64,000 nucleotides of DNA from an uncultured Ruminococcus sp. (GCA_902785425.1 CACZYP010000009.1:1-64000); one strand, 5' to 3'; numbered from the stretch's first letter, positions 1 through 9,099 are shown. The notes: generated from the sequence alone by a model not told the origin. Translations and numbers: made by a program.

Positions 1-88
1 CTTGAAATACGTCAGTATTCCTGCGGTCGTTTCATGCAATCTGACTAAAAATCTGACTGCGCAATATGGGCACTCGATTTAATCAGTG
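1..88 (+). mobile_element. MITE-like repeat, family 2 (right part, cut by window edge)
   Basis: This stretch aligns by eye with 44380-44445 and, inverted, with the element at 10254-10446. It ends in the shared terminal motif ACTCGATTTAATCAGTGCTT. It lies immediately beyond a 7-nt repeat array that abuts the ftsQ stop codon. No ORF is seen in it. The left end is outside the window. Confidence 0.6.
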
Positions 89-113
89 CTTCCTTAATTC
101 CACTTTCCACATT
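89..113. repeat. Heptad array remnant (AATGTGG flavour)
   Basis: Read on the minus strand, the sequence directly after the ftsQ stop codon is a short run of AATGTGG/AAAGTGG units, the same arm type seen at 19320-19380 and 60672-60705. It looks like one arm of a family-1 element that has lost its core or been joined to the family-2 element next door. Confidence 0.5.
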
Positions 114-115
114 TT

Positions 116-1288
116 TTAATCAATAATATCATCAATATACTCCCTGTACTCCTGCTCGTTGTCCTCAGGGGCGTTATCTGATCTGCCTGATGTATCGCCC
201 TGACTTACGGTGTCGGAGTAGATCGGCGTGAAGTACGATGCACGGCGGTCTGTGTTGCAGAGAGAAACATCAAGATTTCCCTTGTCTGCCGCTGTAAGCG
301 AATCGTTTATTATCGCCTTAGCCGTTCTGAGCTTGTAGCCCACATCCTCGGGCAGACCGAGGTGTATTGTGATGCGGTTGTCGTAATTAAGCTCAATATT
401 CGCCGTATCGGAGATATCTATACCGTAAATATTTCCGACTTCATTCTCAACGATATTCTTGACTACCTCATCGAGTATCTGACGGGTCGAAGCCTTTTCA
501 AAGGTGATATACTCGCCCGGCTGAGTGTGGTCGAGCTTTATGCCCTTCAGAAGAGGTATACCGTTTTTCTGAACATCGTTTATCTCAAGGATACGGCAGT
601 TTGCGCTTACAACGGCAAAGCCGCCCGAAAACTGCACCTGATACGACGGTATGGCAGGCTCAAGCTTTATTATCTGCGTTCCGGGGATCCTGCGGATTAT
701 CTTTGCGTCTTCGATATACGGGTACGTTTCGACAAGCTTTTTCACTGCCGCCCTGCGCTTTGAGAGAAAGATATTCTCGCCGTAATCTATGCCGCTCGTT
801 TCGATTATCTGCTCATCGGAGTAAGGCGTATCGCCGTCTACAGTTATCACCGTAGTTCTGAACATTACCGACATCGACATGACAACGCCGATCAGAACGA
901 GCAGAACAAATACAGAAACGTAGCTTATCACTGTGCGCCTTTTCCGCTGCTCCGCCGTCATTGTGCTTGCCGGGCGTATATTTGCATGCAGATCTTCTTC
1001 CTGCTTTTCTTTTTCACGGTTTTCTCTTCGCTCACGCTTCATGCGCTGCTCGGGTGTTTCCGTTTCGTTTGCAAAGTCGCCGAAGTTGCGTGAGTAATAG
1101 TCGTCAACCTCTCCGTATTCGGGAGCGCCGCCGAAGTTTTCCAGATCGCCGAACACCGAGTCGTCGTCAATGTCGGCGCTGTATGATCCGGCACGTCTGC
1201 GGCGTTCTTCTCTTTCGAGTCGGCGCCGCTCAACTGCCGTAAGCTTTTTTTCTTTTCCGCTTTTTTTAGCTTTATTATTATCCGCCAT
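116..1288 (-). CDS. ftsQ: Cell division protein FtsQ/DivIB
   Basis: A bitopic division protein of the FtsQ/DivIB family, which holds the FtsB/FtsL (DivIC/FtsL) complex at the septum. The 390-residue product has a long, highly charged, Arg/Lys/Glu-rich cytoplasmic segment (about residues 1-118), a single membrane span (about 120-145), then a POTRA-like domain (about 145-215, with TSGIDYGENIF and YPYIEDAKIIRRIPGT) and a beta domain. The acidic C-terminal tail (EDNEQEYREYIDD) is variable in this family. It is the last gene of the division cluster in the window, 27 bp after murA on the same strand. ftsA/ftsZ would be expected next but lie outside. Identification rests on position plus architecture, because FtsQ sequences are poorly conserved. 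Confidence 0.88.
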   Translation of the reverse strand: MADNNKAKKSGKEKKLTAVERRRLEREERRRRAGSYSADIDDDSVFGDLENFGGAPEYGEVDDYYSRNFGDFANETETPEQRMKRERRENREKEKQEEDLHANIRPASTMTAEQRKRRTVISYVSVFVLLVLIGVVMSMSVMFRTTVITVDGDTPYSDEQIIETSGIDYGENIFLSKRRAAVKKLVETYPYIEDAKIIRRIPGTQIIKLEPAIPSYQVQFSGGFAVVSANCRILEINDVQKNGIPLLKGIKLDHTQPGEYITFEKASTRQILDEVVKNIVENEVGNIYGIDISDTANIELNYDNRITIHLGLPEDVGYKLRTAKAIINDSLTAADKGNLDVSLCNTDRRASYFTPIYSDTVSQGDTSGRSDNAPEDNEQEYREYIDDIID

Positions 1289-1315
1289 TGTTTCACATCA
1301 CTTTATCTGTGGTCG

Positions 1316-2569
1316 TCATACTCTTTGGATATCTGCGCCGAGACTCTGAAGCTGCGCCTCAAAGCAGTCGTAACCCCGGTCGAGGTATTTTACGCCGCCG
1401 AGAGTCGTTTTTCCCTCTGCGCCGAGCGCTGCCGTTATCAAAGCCGCCGCCCCACGCAGATCAAGCGCATTCACTTCCGCTCCGTGAAGCGACTCTACGC
1501 CCTGCAAAACCGCCACCTTGCCCTCGACCTTGATGTTTGCGCCCATTCTGAGCAGTCCGCTCACATGAAGATAACGGTTCTCAAAAATATTCTCTACAAA
1601 AAGAGTAGTTCCCCTGCTTCTTGCCGCCATGCCCATGATGGGCGCCTGTGCGTCTGTGGGGAAACCGGGGTAAGGCATCGTGCGTATTATTTTCGGAGCG
1701 CATGATCTGAGCGGACTGTCAAGCATTATGCAGCCGCCCCTGATAAGAACATCGCTTCCGCACTCTTCAAACACGGAAAGCACCGCACCGAGATGCGAGG
1801 GTATCACATTTTTAAGCATGATACTGCCGCCCGTTGAAGCAGCGCATGACATCAGCGTTGCCGCAGCGATCCTGTCGGGTATCACTGTGTGCTGTGCGCC
1901 GTGAAGCTTCTGCACGCCCTCGATAACTATAGTCCCCTCGCCTGCGCCGCCGATAACAGCACCGCAGCTGTTGAGGTAATCGGCAAGATCACATATCTCC
2001 GGCTCTCTTGCGGCATTCGTTATGACGGTGATACCCTCCGCAAGTGCGGCGCAGATCATAACATTTTCGGTAGCCCCTACGCTCGGAAACGAAAGCGACA
2101 CTCTGCCGCCGTGCAGCCCTTCGGGAGCCGTGCAGCGAAAAATACCGTGCTCGTCTTTTATACTCACTCCGAGCGCTTCGAGAGCTTTCAGGTGAATGTC
2201 TATCGGGCGAGGGCCTATCTCGCAGCCGCCGGGAAATCCGAGGCTTGCGCTGCCCGTTCTTGCAAGCAGCGCCCCGAGAAAGATTATCGAGCTTCTCAGT
2301 TCTCTCATCAGGCTGTCGGGAATATGAGTTGCATTTAATCCCGAAGAGTCGCACACAAGCGTACCGCCGGAAAGCTCCGCCTTGCAGCCGAGAAAACGCA
2401 GAATATTTATCGTCGCCCGAACGTCCGAAAGATCGGGACAATTATGTATCACGCTCGTATCGGAGCAAAGGATAGATGCGGCAAGTATCGGCAAAACACT
2501 GTTTTTTGCGCCCTGAACCTCCGCCTCGCCCCGAAGCCGCTTTTTTCCGTTTATTATAAGCCGTGACAA
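1316..2569 (-). CDS. murA: UDP-N-acetylglucosamine 1-carboxyvinyltransferase MurA
   Basis: First committed step of peptidoglycan synthesis in the cytoplasm: transfers enolpyruvate from PEP to UDP-GlcNAc. It is 417 residues, normal for the EPSP-synthase-like fold. The substrate-binding Lys22 (GAKNS) and the PEP-reactive, fosfomycin-target Cys116 in PGGCEIGPRP are both present. The start is a TTG: GAGGAGGG lies 6 nt upstream, and translation from there gives the family N-terminus SRLIINGKKRLRGE. The gene lies between murG and ftsQ, where many Firmicutes carry murC or murB, so here murA belongs to the division cluster. A 20-bp perfect palindrome lies just upstream. Firmicutes often have two murA genes, and a second copy elsewhere is possible. 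Confidence 0.96.
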   Translation of the reverse strand: MSRLIINGKKRLRGEAEVQGAKNSVLPILAASILCSDTSVIHNCPDLSDVRATINILRFLGCKAELSGGTLVCDSSGLNATHIPDSLMRELRSSIIFLGALLARTGSASLGFPGGCEIGPRPIDIHLKALEALGVSIKDEHGIFRCTAPEGLHGGRVSLSFPSVGATENVMICAALAEGITVITNAAREPEICDLADYLNSCGAVIGGAGEGTIVIEGVQKLHGAQHTVIPDRIAAATLMSCAASTGGSIMLKNVIPSHLGAVLSVFEECGSDVLIRGGCIMLDSPLRSCAPKIIRTMPYPGFPTDAQAPIMGMAARSRGTTLFVENIFENRYLHVSGLLRMGANIKVEGKVAVLQGVESLHGAEVNALDLRGAAALITAALGAEGKTTLGGVKYLDRGYDCFEAQLQSLGADIQRV

Positions 2570-2587
2570 ACCAAGCCCTCCTCAGAG

Positions 2588-2607
2588 TATACTGTAATTA
2601 CAGTATA
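2588..2607. promoter_or_regulatory. Perfect 20-bp palindrome upstream of murA
   Basis: TATACTGTAATTACAGTATA reads identically on both strands. It lies in the 75-bp gap between the murG stop and the murA ribosome-binding site. There is no T-tract, so it is not an intrinsic terminator. The size and symmetry suit a dimeric repressor operator (BlaI/CopY-like or TetR/GntR class), but no regulator is identified and the role is inferred. Confidence 0.5.
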
Positions 2608-2644
2608 TGCGGAAAAAAGGCGGTTCGACACTGTTTTTATTCTT

Positions 2645-3772
2645 TTATTTTTTACTGTTATTGTACACATCCATAACGATCTGATAGATGCGCTCGTTTG
2701 CATCTATGATCGCCATTTTGCGTGCATTTGCGGAATACTCTGCCAGACGCTTCGGGTCGCTTACGATCTTGTCTATCTTTTCTGTAAGCAGCTCGCCCGT
2801 AAGCTCCGATTCCTCTATCATCTCGCCTGCCTGCTTGTTAACAAGCGCCATAGCGTTGTGGTACTGATGATTCTCTGCAACGTTCGGCGAGGGGATAAAC
2901 ACGGCAGGCTTGCCCTGCGCCTGTATCTCGCTTATCGTGATAGCGCCTGCACGGCATACGACAACATCGGCAGCCGCAAGGCAGGTCGGCATGTTGTCGA
3001 TATACTCTCTGATATCGAGATTATCGCACTGCGTGATATCGGTACCCTTTTCTTTTACAAGATCCGGGAACCAGTGACCGTACTGCCCGTAAGCGTGGAT
3101 ATGCTGATAACGCTTATCCTTGCCGCTTCTTGCAATAATATCTGCGCACGCCTCGTTTACACGCTGAGCGCCGAGGCTTCCGCCGAACGAAAGCACAACG
3201 GGGCGCTCGTCAAGACCAAGCTCCCGTCTTGCAGTTTCCTTGTCCGCTGTGATGATCTCGGTGCGGACGGGATTTCCGGTAACGTGGAACTTGCAGCCCT
3301 CTTTCATGTACTTCTGAGCGTCGGCAATAGCAAGCATTACTGCGTCAGCCTTTTGGGAAAGCATCTTATTCGCAACGCCCGGAAAAGCGTTCTGCTCGTG
3401 AATGAGTATCGGGATCCCACGTTCGTTTGCTGCTTTAAGTACGGGACCGCTGACGTAGCCGCCCGTTCCGATACACAGATCGGGCTTGAAATCGTCAATT
3501 ATCTTTTTGCAGACAGAAACCGCCGTAACTGCCTGCGAAACTGTTTTGAAATTATGCGCTATCGCTTTAGGCTTGAAGCTTCTTGCAAAACCGCTTACGT
3601 GGATACCCTTGAACTCAAAGCCTGCTTTGGGAACAAGGCGCTCCTCCATACCGCCCTTGTTGCCGACATAAAGTATCTCGGCGTCGGGCTGCTGCTGTTT
3701 CAGATAGCCTGCAATGGCGAGAGCGGGATTGATGTGTCCTGCCGTTCCGCCGCCTGCGAAAATTACTCTCAT
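2645..3772 (-). CDS. murG: Lipid II synthase MurG (GlcNAc transferase)
   Basis: Peripheral membrane GT-B glycosyltransferase that adds GlcNAc from UDP-GlcNAc to lipid I, giving lipid II. The 375-residue product has the glycine-rich loop GGGTAGHINP at residues 7-16, then GTGGYVSGPV, HEQNAFPG and GNPVR, a second glycine loop (SFGGSLGAQRVN), and the C-terminal donor site CRAGAITISEI followed by PSPNVAENHQYHNA. All are typical of MurG. It is read after ftsW and before murA. A gap of about 290 bp upstream is filled by hairpin repeats rather than by another gene. Confidence 0.97.
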   Translation of the reverse strand: MRVIFAGGGTAGHINPALAIAGYLKQQQPDAEILYVGNKGGMEERLVPKAGFEFKGIHVSGFARSFKPKAIAHNFKTVSQAVTAVSVCKKIIDDFKPDLCIGTGGYVSGPVLKAANERGIPILIHEQNAFPGVANKMLSQKADAVMLAIADAQKYMKEGCKFHVTGNPVRTEIITADKETARRELGLDERPVVLSFGGSLGAQRVNEACADIIARSGKDKRYQHIHAYGQYGHWFPDLVKEKGTDITQCDNLDIREYIDNMPTCLAAADVVVCRAGAITISEIQAQGKPAVFIPSPNVAENHQYHNAMALVNKQAGEMIEESELTGELLTEKIDKIVSDPKRLAEYSANARKMAIIDANERIYQIVMDVYNNSKK

Positions 3773-3890
3773 ATTCTCATTTCCCTACTTAAATTAATGA
3801 TTGTTCAATAATACTTATATATATCAGTCTGTCGATAAATTCTTTTCGTCGCCGTGTTACGGCGAGAAAACCTGATGTTTCCGGAAGCTT

Positions 3891-4047
3891 AGGGGCATTT
3901 TCTGCCAAAATGCCCCTCTTTCCAAAACAGTCCACCGGACTGTTTTGGAAATTCACCCCTTAAAGGGCGTGAGTCTGCCTCCGGCGGGCAAGGGCGCTGC
4001 CCTTGCAACCCGCCCGCTTTTTGAAAAAAGCGGGGCAAAAACTTTAC
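3891..4047. repeat. Hairpin-rich intergenic repeat, family 3
   Basis: It contains two perfect hairpins (11-bp stem at 3891-3917 and 12-bp stem at 3922-3948), then the module found also at 56424-56515 and, diverged, at 10136-10250: a GGGCGCTGCCC-type hairpin followed by GCCCGCTTTTTGAAAAAAGC and GGGGCAAAAACTTT. It fills the ftsW-murG gap. No coding potential or convincing promoter is seen here. The hairpins lack a proper U-tract on the minus strand. Confidence 0.7.
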
Positions 4048-4061
4048 GCTATGATAATTTT

Positions 4062-5318
4062 CTATTTCTTTTCAATAGATGCGCTTCTCGAAATATTCAT
4101 AACGATGCCCATCTGTCCGAGGAGCATCAGAAGCGACGAACCGCCGTAGCTGAAAAACGGGAGCGAAATACCCGTGTTCGGCAGCCAGTCGGTGATTACA
4201 AGGATATTGAGCACTACCTGTAATCCTATCTGTGCCATCAGACCTACTCCGAGCAGCGTTCCGAATTTGTCCTTTGCTTTCAGGCATATCCTTATGCCAC
4301 GCCAAACAAGAACAGCGAAAACAATAAGTATTACGGCTGCGCCGATAAAACCAAGCTCTTCGCATACTATTGCAAAAACGAAGTCGTTCTGCGGTTCCGG
4401 GAGGTACATGTATTTCTGTCTCGACTGACCAAGCCCCAGACCCCACAATCCGCCCGAGCCGATAGCGTAAAGCGAATTTCTCGTCTGCCATGTGGTGTTC
4501 CACATTTCGACAGTGGTGTATTCAAGCGCCTGACCCCAACCGTCAAGACGTGACATAGCGTAAGTGAGTTTTCCCGTTACAGCCATTATCGAAACGATAC
4601 CGCCGCCGCCTGCTGCGGCAATGGCAAAGTAGCGAAGCGGAACGCCCGCAAGACCGAGCATTATCGCAATGATAAGTCCGCAGATAACGATACCGGAATA
4701 GTGCGGCTCAAGATAAAGCAGAAAGCTTGTAATTACAAGCAGCACAATACCGGGCGCTACGCCGAACTTGAACGACTTCATCTTGTCGTAGTAAAGCGAA
4801 CTCCAATGCGCCAGAAACAGGATCAGCGCAAATTTGCATATCTCTGATACCTGTATCGAGATCGGGCCTATATTGAGCCATCTTCGTGGGTCAGTTGATT
4901 TAAGGTTCGCAAGAACTACAACGATCATCAGAAACCATGCAACACCAAGCGCCGGTACTGCAAGCTTGTGATAATAATGGTAATCTACAAACGACAGCGC
5001 AAACATAACCGCCACACCGACAACAGCAAACAAAAGCTGCCTTTTTATGTAGTAGTAGCTGCTGTCCTTGCTGAAATATGCAACGGGAAAGCTTGCCGAA
5101 AACATCATGACAAGCCCGATTATCAGAACGCCTATAACAAGCAGAACGAACACCGTGTCAAGTCCGTTGCCCATCGAAAGTAAGCTGTACTTTTTTCTGC
5201 GCCTTACTTTCAGCTTTTCGGGCGAAAGCACCTGCCCTGCTTCGGCGCTCGTGTTGAGCAAAAACTCCTTGAGCGCAGTCGGCACAGATCTTATTTTATC
5301 GGAAAGCTTTTCAAACAA
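4062..5318 (-). CDS. ftsW: SEDS peptidoglycan polymerase FtsW/SpoVE
   Basis: Polytopic SEDS-family glycosyltransferase that polymerises lipid II together with its partner class B PBP. About ten hydrophobic segments follow a basic stretch (KVRRRKKYS). The signature PEPQNDFVFAIVCEELGFIG and the C-terminal TGISLPFFSYGGSSL are present. I place the start at a TTG: AAAGGAG stands 8 nt before it, whereas the upstream in-frame ATG at 5366 has no ribosome-binding site. This gives 418 residues with a cytoplasmic N-terminal extension of about 50 residues (FEKLSDKIRSVPTALKEFLL) before the first span. Position between mraY and murG supports FtsW over RodA. Confidence 0.94.
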   Translation of the reverse strand: MFEKLSDKIRSVPTALKEFLLNTSAEAGQVLSPEKLKVRRRKKYSLLSMGNGLDTVFVLLVIGVLIIGLVMMFSASFPVAYFSKDSSYYYIKRQLLFAVVGVAVMFALSFVDYHYYHKLAVPALGVAWFLMIVVVLANLKSTDPRRWLNIGPISIQVSEICKFALILFLAHWSSLYYDKMKSFKFGVAPGIVLLVITSFLLYLEPHYSGIVICGLIIAIMLGLAGVPLRYFAIAAAGGGGIVSIMAVTGKLTYAMSRLDGWGQALEYTTVEMWNTTWQTRNSLYAIGSGGLWGLGLGQSRQKYMYLPEPQNDFVFAIVCEELGFIGAAVILIVFAVLVWRGIRICLKAKDKFGTLLGVGLMAQIGLQVVLNILVITDWLPNTGISLPFFSYGGSSLLMLLGQMGIVMNISRSASIEKK

Positions 5319-5432
5319 ATGTAAGTCTCCTTTCAAAAAGACCTCATAGTAATAAGAAACGCTCACTGCGTTCGCTTAGCTGACAGTTGGTTAGTATCGT
5401 ATATCACAAACAGAATCGAAACGACTCCGTCG

Positions 5433-5463
5433 CTATTCACTATCCACTAACCACTACCCACTA
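5433..5463. repeat. Heptad array (TAGTGGx flavour)
   Basis: Read on the minus strand this is TAGTGGG, TAGTGGT, TAGTGGA, TAGTGAA: a 7-nt period with a TAG in each unit. A matching fragment with ACTACCCACTA lies on the other side of the 5464-5670 element (5672-5682), so that element appears to sit inside this array. Confidence 0.6.
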
Positions 5464-5670
5464 AATGTCAACAACTTAAGAAATTTTGCCTGATATAACC
5501 CCTCAGACGGCTGCGCCGCCAGCTCCCCTTTCAGGGGAGCCAGCCAACTTTTAATAAACCAAAAGCCTCTCCTGAAAGGGGAGGTGGCACGCCGTAGGCG
5601 TGACGGAGGGGTTAATACATAAAATGACCAATACTATTTACTTTGTTTTATTTCTTTAGTTGTTGACATT
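5464..5670. mobile_element. MITE-like element with 21-bp terminal inverted repeats (family 4)
   Basis: The ends 5464-5484 and 5650-5670 are inverted copies matching at 20 of 21 bases (AATGTCAACAACT...). Inside, AACCCCTC/GAGGGGTT arms and hairpins CTCCCCTTTCAGGGGAG and CTCTCCTGAAAGGGGAG make nearly the whole 207 bp palindromic. There is no ORF. The sequence ACTACCCACTA flanks it on both sides, which could be a target duplication or simply part of the surrounding 7-nt array. It lies between mraY and ftsW. Confidence 0.75.
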
Positions 5671-5690
5671 GACTACCCACTACAACCCTC

Positions 5691-6710
5691 TTACAGCGTT
5701 ACAACGCCGAAAAGGTAAAGAAGCAGTGCGCCTACGCCGAACAGGAACGTCACTGCGCTGAATACGATAACTATCTTGACCTCGTTCCAGCCGCTCATCT
5801 CAAAGTGATGGTGGATAGGCGTCATCTTGAATATGCGCTTGCCGTGAGTGAGCTTGAAGTAAGATACCTGCATCATAACGGAGAACATCTCCGCAAGATA
5901 TATGATCCCGAGCGGGATCAGAAGTATCGGCACATCAAGCGCAAATGCAGCCGCACATACGGCGCCGCCGAGGAAGAGCGAGCCTGTATCGCCCATGAAT
6001 ACCTTTGCGGGATTGAAGTTCCAGATAAGGAAACCGAGGCAGCCGCCTGCCATTGCCGCACAGTAGATGTTCATGCCCTCAAAGCCCGAAACGCCTGCCA
6101 TTACCATCATGAACGCCATAACGAACATAGTAACGGAACCGTTAAGACCGTCGATGCCATCGGTAAGATTGACAGCGTTTACCATGCCGACAATAACTAC
6201 TGCGGCAAGGATATAATAGAAAATGCCGAGATTGATATATCCGTAGAACGGGATAAGAGTCTTTGTGTCTTCGCCGAAAATGTGCATTACTATAAGATAG
6301 AGAAATGCCGTGGCGAACTGTAAGATAAGCTTCTGAACTGCGGTAAGACCGAGATTGCGCTTTTTCTTGATGGAGATATAATCATCTATAAATCCTATAG
6401 CGCCGTAAACCGCCGCCATAAGAAAACCGCCTGCCACCTGAGCCGCTTTGAGCTTTACAAGCGTAAAATCCTCGGTTGCCATGATGTAACAGATAGATGT
6501 TACAGCTATCGCCGCACACGAGCCTGCAATAAACATCAGGCCGCCCATTGTCGGCGTATTCTGTTTGCTTTTATGCCACGAAGGGCCTATCTCCTTTATC
6601 GTCTGACCGCACTTTACCTTTACAAGGTACGGGATAAGCTTGCTGCCTATCAATGACGAAACTATAAACGAGATGAGCGCCGCTTCAAACGACCATATTC
6701 CGGTATTCAT
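5691..6710 (-). CDS. mraY: Phospho-N-acetylmuramoyl-pentapeptide transferase MraY
   Basis: Integral membrane enzyme making lipid I from UDP-MurNAc-pentapeptide and undecaprenyl phosphate. The 339-residue product has about ten spans and the family motifs: GLMFIAG near the N-terminus, FIDDYISIKKKRNLGLTAVQK, NLTDGIDGLNG, GDTGSLFLGG and the C-terminal PIHHHFEMSGWNE. These include the catalytic Asp residues and the His-rich loop. AGAGGG lies 6 nt before the ATG. The gene lies directly after the PBP. murE, murF and murD, which usually surround mraY, are absent here. Confidence 0.97.
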   Translation of the reverse strand: MNTGIWSFEAALISFIVSSLIGSKLIPYLVKVKCGQTIKEIGPSWHKSKQNTPTMGGLMFIAGSCAAIAVTSICYIMATEDFTLVKLKAAQVAGGFLMAAVYGAIGFIDDYISIKKKRNLGLTAVQKLILQFATAFLYLIVMHIFGEDTKTLIPFYGYINLGIFYYILAAVVIVGMVNAVNLTDGIDGLNGSVTMFVMAFMMVMAGVSGFEGMNIYCAAMAGGCLGFLIWNFNPAKVFMGDTGSLFLGGAVCAAAFALDVPILLIPLGIIYLAEMFSVMMQVSYFKLTHGKRIFKMTPIHHHFEMSGWNEVKIVIVFSAVTFLFGVGALLLYLFGVVTL

Positions 6711-6808
6711 TCGTATCCCTCTTTTTCTTTTCCTTTATTTTCATTTTTCAGGCACGAATGCCATCTCCGCACTTTGTTTTTACAGTGCGAAGACAGCATC
6801 GATCTTTT

Positions 6809-9070
6809 TTACATTACCGTATCATCAACATCATCATTACCGAAGTAAACCGTGATGACCGTACCGGGTGCTACCTGCATTCCCGAATCTATGCTCTGAG
6901 AGTAAGAGTAAACGGTATCCTGATCTACAGAACCGGAGTAGCTTATATTGACATTGTACTCCTGCGAGATCTCGTTGACCTCGGAAACGGTGTAACCGAT
7001 GAGGTCTGGCACCGTAACAGTTTCCTTCGTGCTGTCGGTCGTGGTGTAGAGCACGATCCTGCCGCCTCTCGGTATCTGCGAGCCCGGCTCCGGTATCTGT
7101 GCAACGACTGCGTCGCCGTCGCCCATAATGAACGGCTCGAAACCATCGCCCTTTACGGCGTTCCTTGCCGACTCAACGTCAAGCGAAATGTAGCTGTTTG
7201 CCGTTGTGCTTACGTGCTTCATTTCCTCGTCTGTGTACTGCGCTTCTATACCAAGATACGGACATATCTCCGACATGATGTTCGCAAACACGGGAGCCGC
7301 TACCTGCGAGCCGTAGTAAGCGTCGCCTGTAGGAGTATCAAAATATACAAGCAAAGCGATCTGAGGATCGTCAGCAGGAGCAAATCCGCAGTACGATGCA
7401 ATGTAGTCCATCGTGTTCTTTTTTCGGCTCTGACCGATCTTCTCCGAAGTACCCGTCTTGCCGGCGATCCTGTAGCCTGCAACGTAACCGTTTTTCGCAG
7501 TACCCTCGGCAGCATTCTTTTCAAGTATAGCCGCCATCTTATCGGCCGTATCCTGCGAGATTATCTGACGCTTTACGGTAGTTTCCGTCGTTTCCACAAC
7601 GTTGCCGTCAGCGTCAACTATTTGTTTTACAAGATAAGGCTTTACGAGCTTTCCTCCGTTAGCAACAGCAGAAACGGCAGTTACCATCTCGATAGGCGTA
7701 ACGGTAATACCCTGACCGAAAGATCCGATCGCCAGGTCGGTAGGCCACATCGAGCCTTCGGGTTCGCCGTCGTGGTGGAAGAAAAGTCCCGTCCCCTCGC
7801 CGGGAAGATCAATACCCGTCTGCGAGTTGAAACCGAACGACTGGAAGTATTCCCAGTAATTATCGTAGCCGAGCGCATTACCCATCTGCATAAAAGCAGG
7901 GTTGCACGAATTGCAGAGCGCTTCGGCAAAGGTCTGCTGACCGTGACCGTCGTGATTGTGACAGTTGATAGGCTCAACACCCTCATAAGGAACGTAAGAG
8001 CCTGTGCAGAAAAACGTTGTCGAGAGCTTTGATGTCCCCTCTTCAAGCGAAGCTGCAGCCGTGATGATCTTGAAAACGGAACCGGGATAGTAGCTGTCGC
8101 TTATCGCTTTGTTTCGCCACTGCTTTGCAAGCAGCTCGCTTTCTGCTTCCTCACGCTTCGATGTAGCCATCTTTTCAAGCGACTTCTTCGCCGACTCGTC
8201 GCTTATCTCGTAAGGATCGTTAAGGTCGAAGCTGTTTTCGGTAGCCATTCCGTATATCTGCCCCGTCTTTACATCCATACAGATAGCAACGGCACCGTCG
8301 GCAACGTTATAATCAATAATGCCCTGTTTGAGGTGCTTTTCAAGGAAATGCTGTATCGTCTCGTCGATAGTAAGAACGAGAGAGTTACCGTCTCTTGCTT
8401 CCTGCTTCTGCTCGTATTCAAACGGCATAGCGGCACCCCAGCCATCGTTTTCACTTACAACTCTTCCCGGTATGCCGGTCAGGTACGAATCGTATTCATA
8501 TTCAAGTCCCGAAAGCCCCTGACCGTCGGCGCCGGTAAAGCCGATAACGGAAGCTGCGAAATCGTTGTAAGGATAGTACCGCTTGAAATCCTCTTCAAGC
8601 ACGATAACGCTGCCGAGCTTTGGGTTATTTTTTGATATTCTTTCTATTAGTTCAAGAATCTTGTTCCGCTCGTCGCTCTCTACCTGACGCTTGACTGTCT
8701 GATAGTACGAGTCGCTCTTTTTTGCAAGCTCCATGATATCGTCGGCGTTCATTCCGAGGATATTCGCAAGCCCTTCCGAGACCTGACGGCGGTCGCTGTC
8801 GTTTTCAAAATAGATCGGCGCAAGCACGACCTTCCAGACATTTGCCGAGCTTGCAAGCGTGTTGCCGTTCCGGTCGTAAATAGAGCCACGCTTCGCTGTA
8901 ACTACCGTGTCGCTCATCTGCTGAGCAACCGCTAAGTCGGAAAGCTCCCGCCCCTGTATTATCTGCAAATAAAAAAGCCTGCTGAGAACAGAACCGAAGC
9001 CGCAGACAAGTATAAGAACAAGAAGTATAACCGAACGTTTTCTGATGCTTGATAAAACGTTATCGCCCAT
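6809..9070 (-). CDS. Class B penicillin-binding protein with PASTA domains (SpoVD/FtsI type)
   Basis: Transpeptidase that cross-links septal or spore-cortex peptidoglycan with FtsW/SpoVE. Short cytoplasmic N-terminus, one span (about residues 12-32), dimerisation domain, then a transpeptidase domain with catalytic Ser331-x-x-Lys334 (SVFK), Ser388-Cys389-Asn390 and Lys538-Thr539-Gly540. Two PASTA-like repeats end the protein (about 630-690 and 695-750). The 753-residue length fits SpoVD or PBP2x-like proteins better than PBP2 of rod elongation. It follows ftsL. Only one such gene is present in the cluster, so it may serve vegetative division (ftsI/pbpB role), sporulation (spoVD), or both. Confidence 0.95.
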   Translation of the reverse strand: MGDNVLSSIRKRSVILLVLILVCGFGSVLSRLFYLQIIQGRELSDLAVAQQMSDTVVTAKRGSIYDRNGNTLASSANVWKVVLAPIYFENDSDRRQVSEGLANILGMNADDIMELAKKSDSYYQTVKRQVESDERNKILELIERISKNNPKLGSVIVLEEDFKRYYPYNDFAASVIGFTGADGQGLSGLEYEYDSYLTGIPGRVVSENDGWGAAMPFEYEQKQEARDGNSLVLTIDETIQHFLEKHLKQGIIDYNVADGAVAICMDVKTGQIYGMATENSFDLNDPYEISDESAKKSLEKMATSKREEAESELLAKQWRNKAISDSYYPGSVFKIITAAASLEEGTSKLSTTFFCTGSYVPYEGVEPINCHNHDGHGQQTFAEALCNSCNPAFMQMGNALGYDNYWEYFQSFGFNSQTGIDLPGEGTGLFFHHDGEPEGSMWPTDLAIGSFGQGITVTPIEMVTAVSAVANGGKLVKPYLVKQIVDADGNVVETTETTVKRQIISQDTADKMAAILEKNAAEGTAKNGYVAGYRIAGKTGTSEKIGQSRKKNTMDYIASYCGFAPADDPQIALLVYFDTPTGDAYYGSQVAAPVFANIMSEICPYLGIEAQYTDEEMKHVSTTANSYISLDVESARNAVKGDGFEPFIMGDGDAVVAQIPEPGSQIPRGGRIVLYTTTDSTKETVTVPDLIGYTVSEVNEISQEYNVNISYSGSVDQDTVYSYSQSIDSGMQVAPGTVITVYFGNDDVDDTVM

Positions 9071-9099
9071 AAAAACACCTTTCGTTCAAGCACTTTTTC

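Noticed and set aside
6758..8032. 424-codon plus-strand ORF opposite the PBP gene
   Set aside because: Arg/Val-rich shadow translation of a highly conserved transpeptidase on the other strand.
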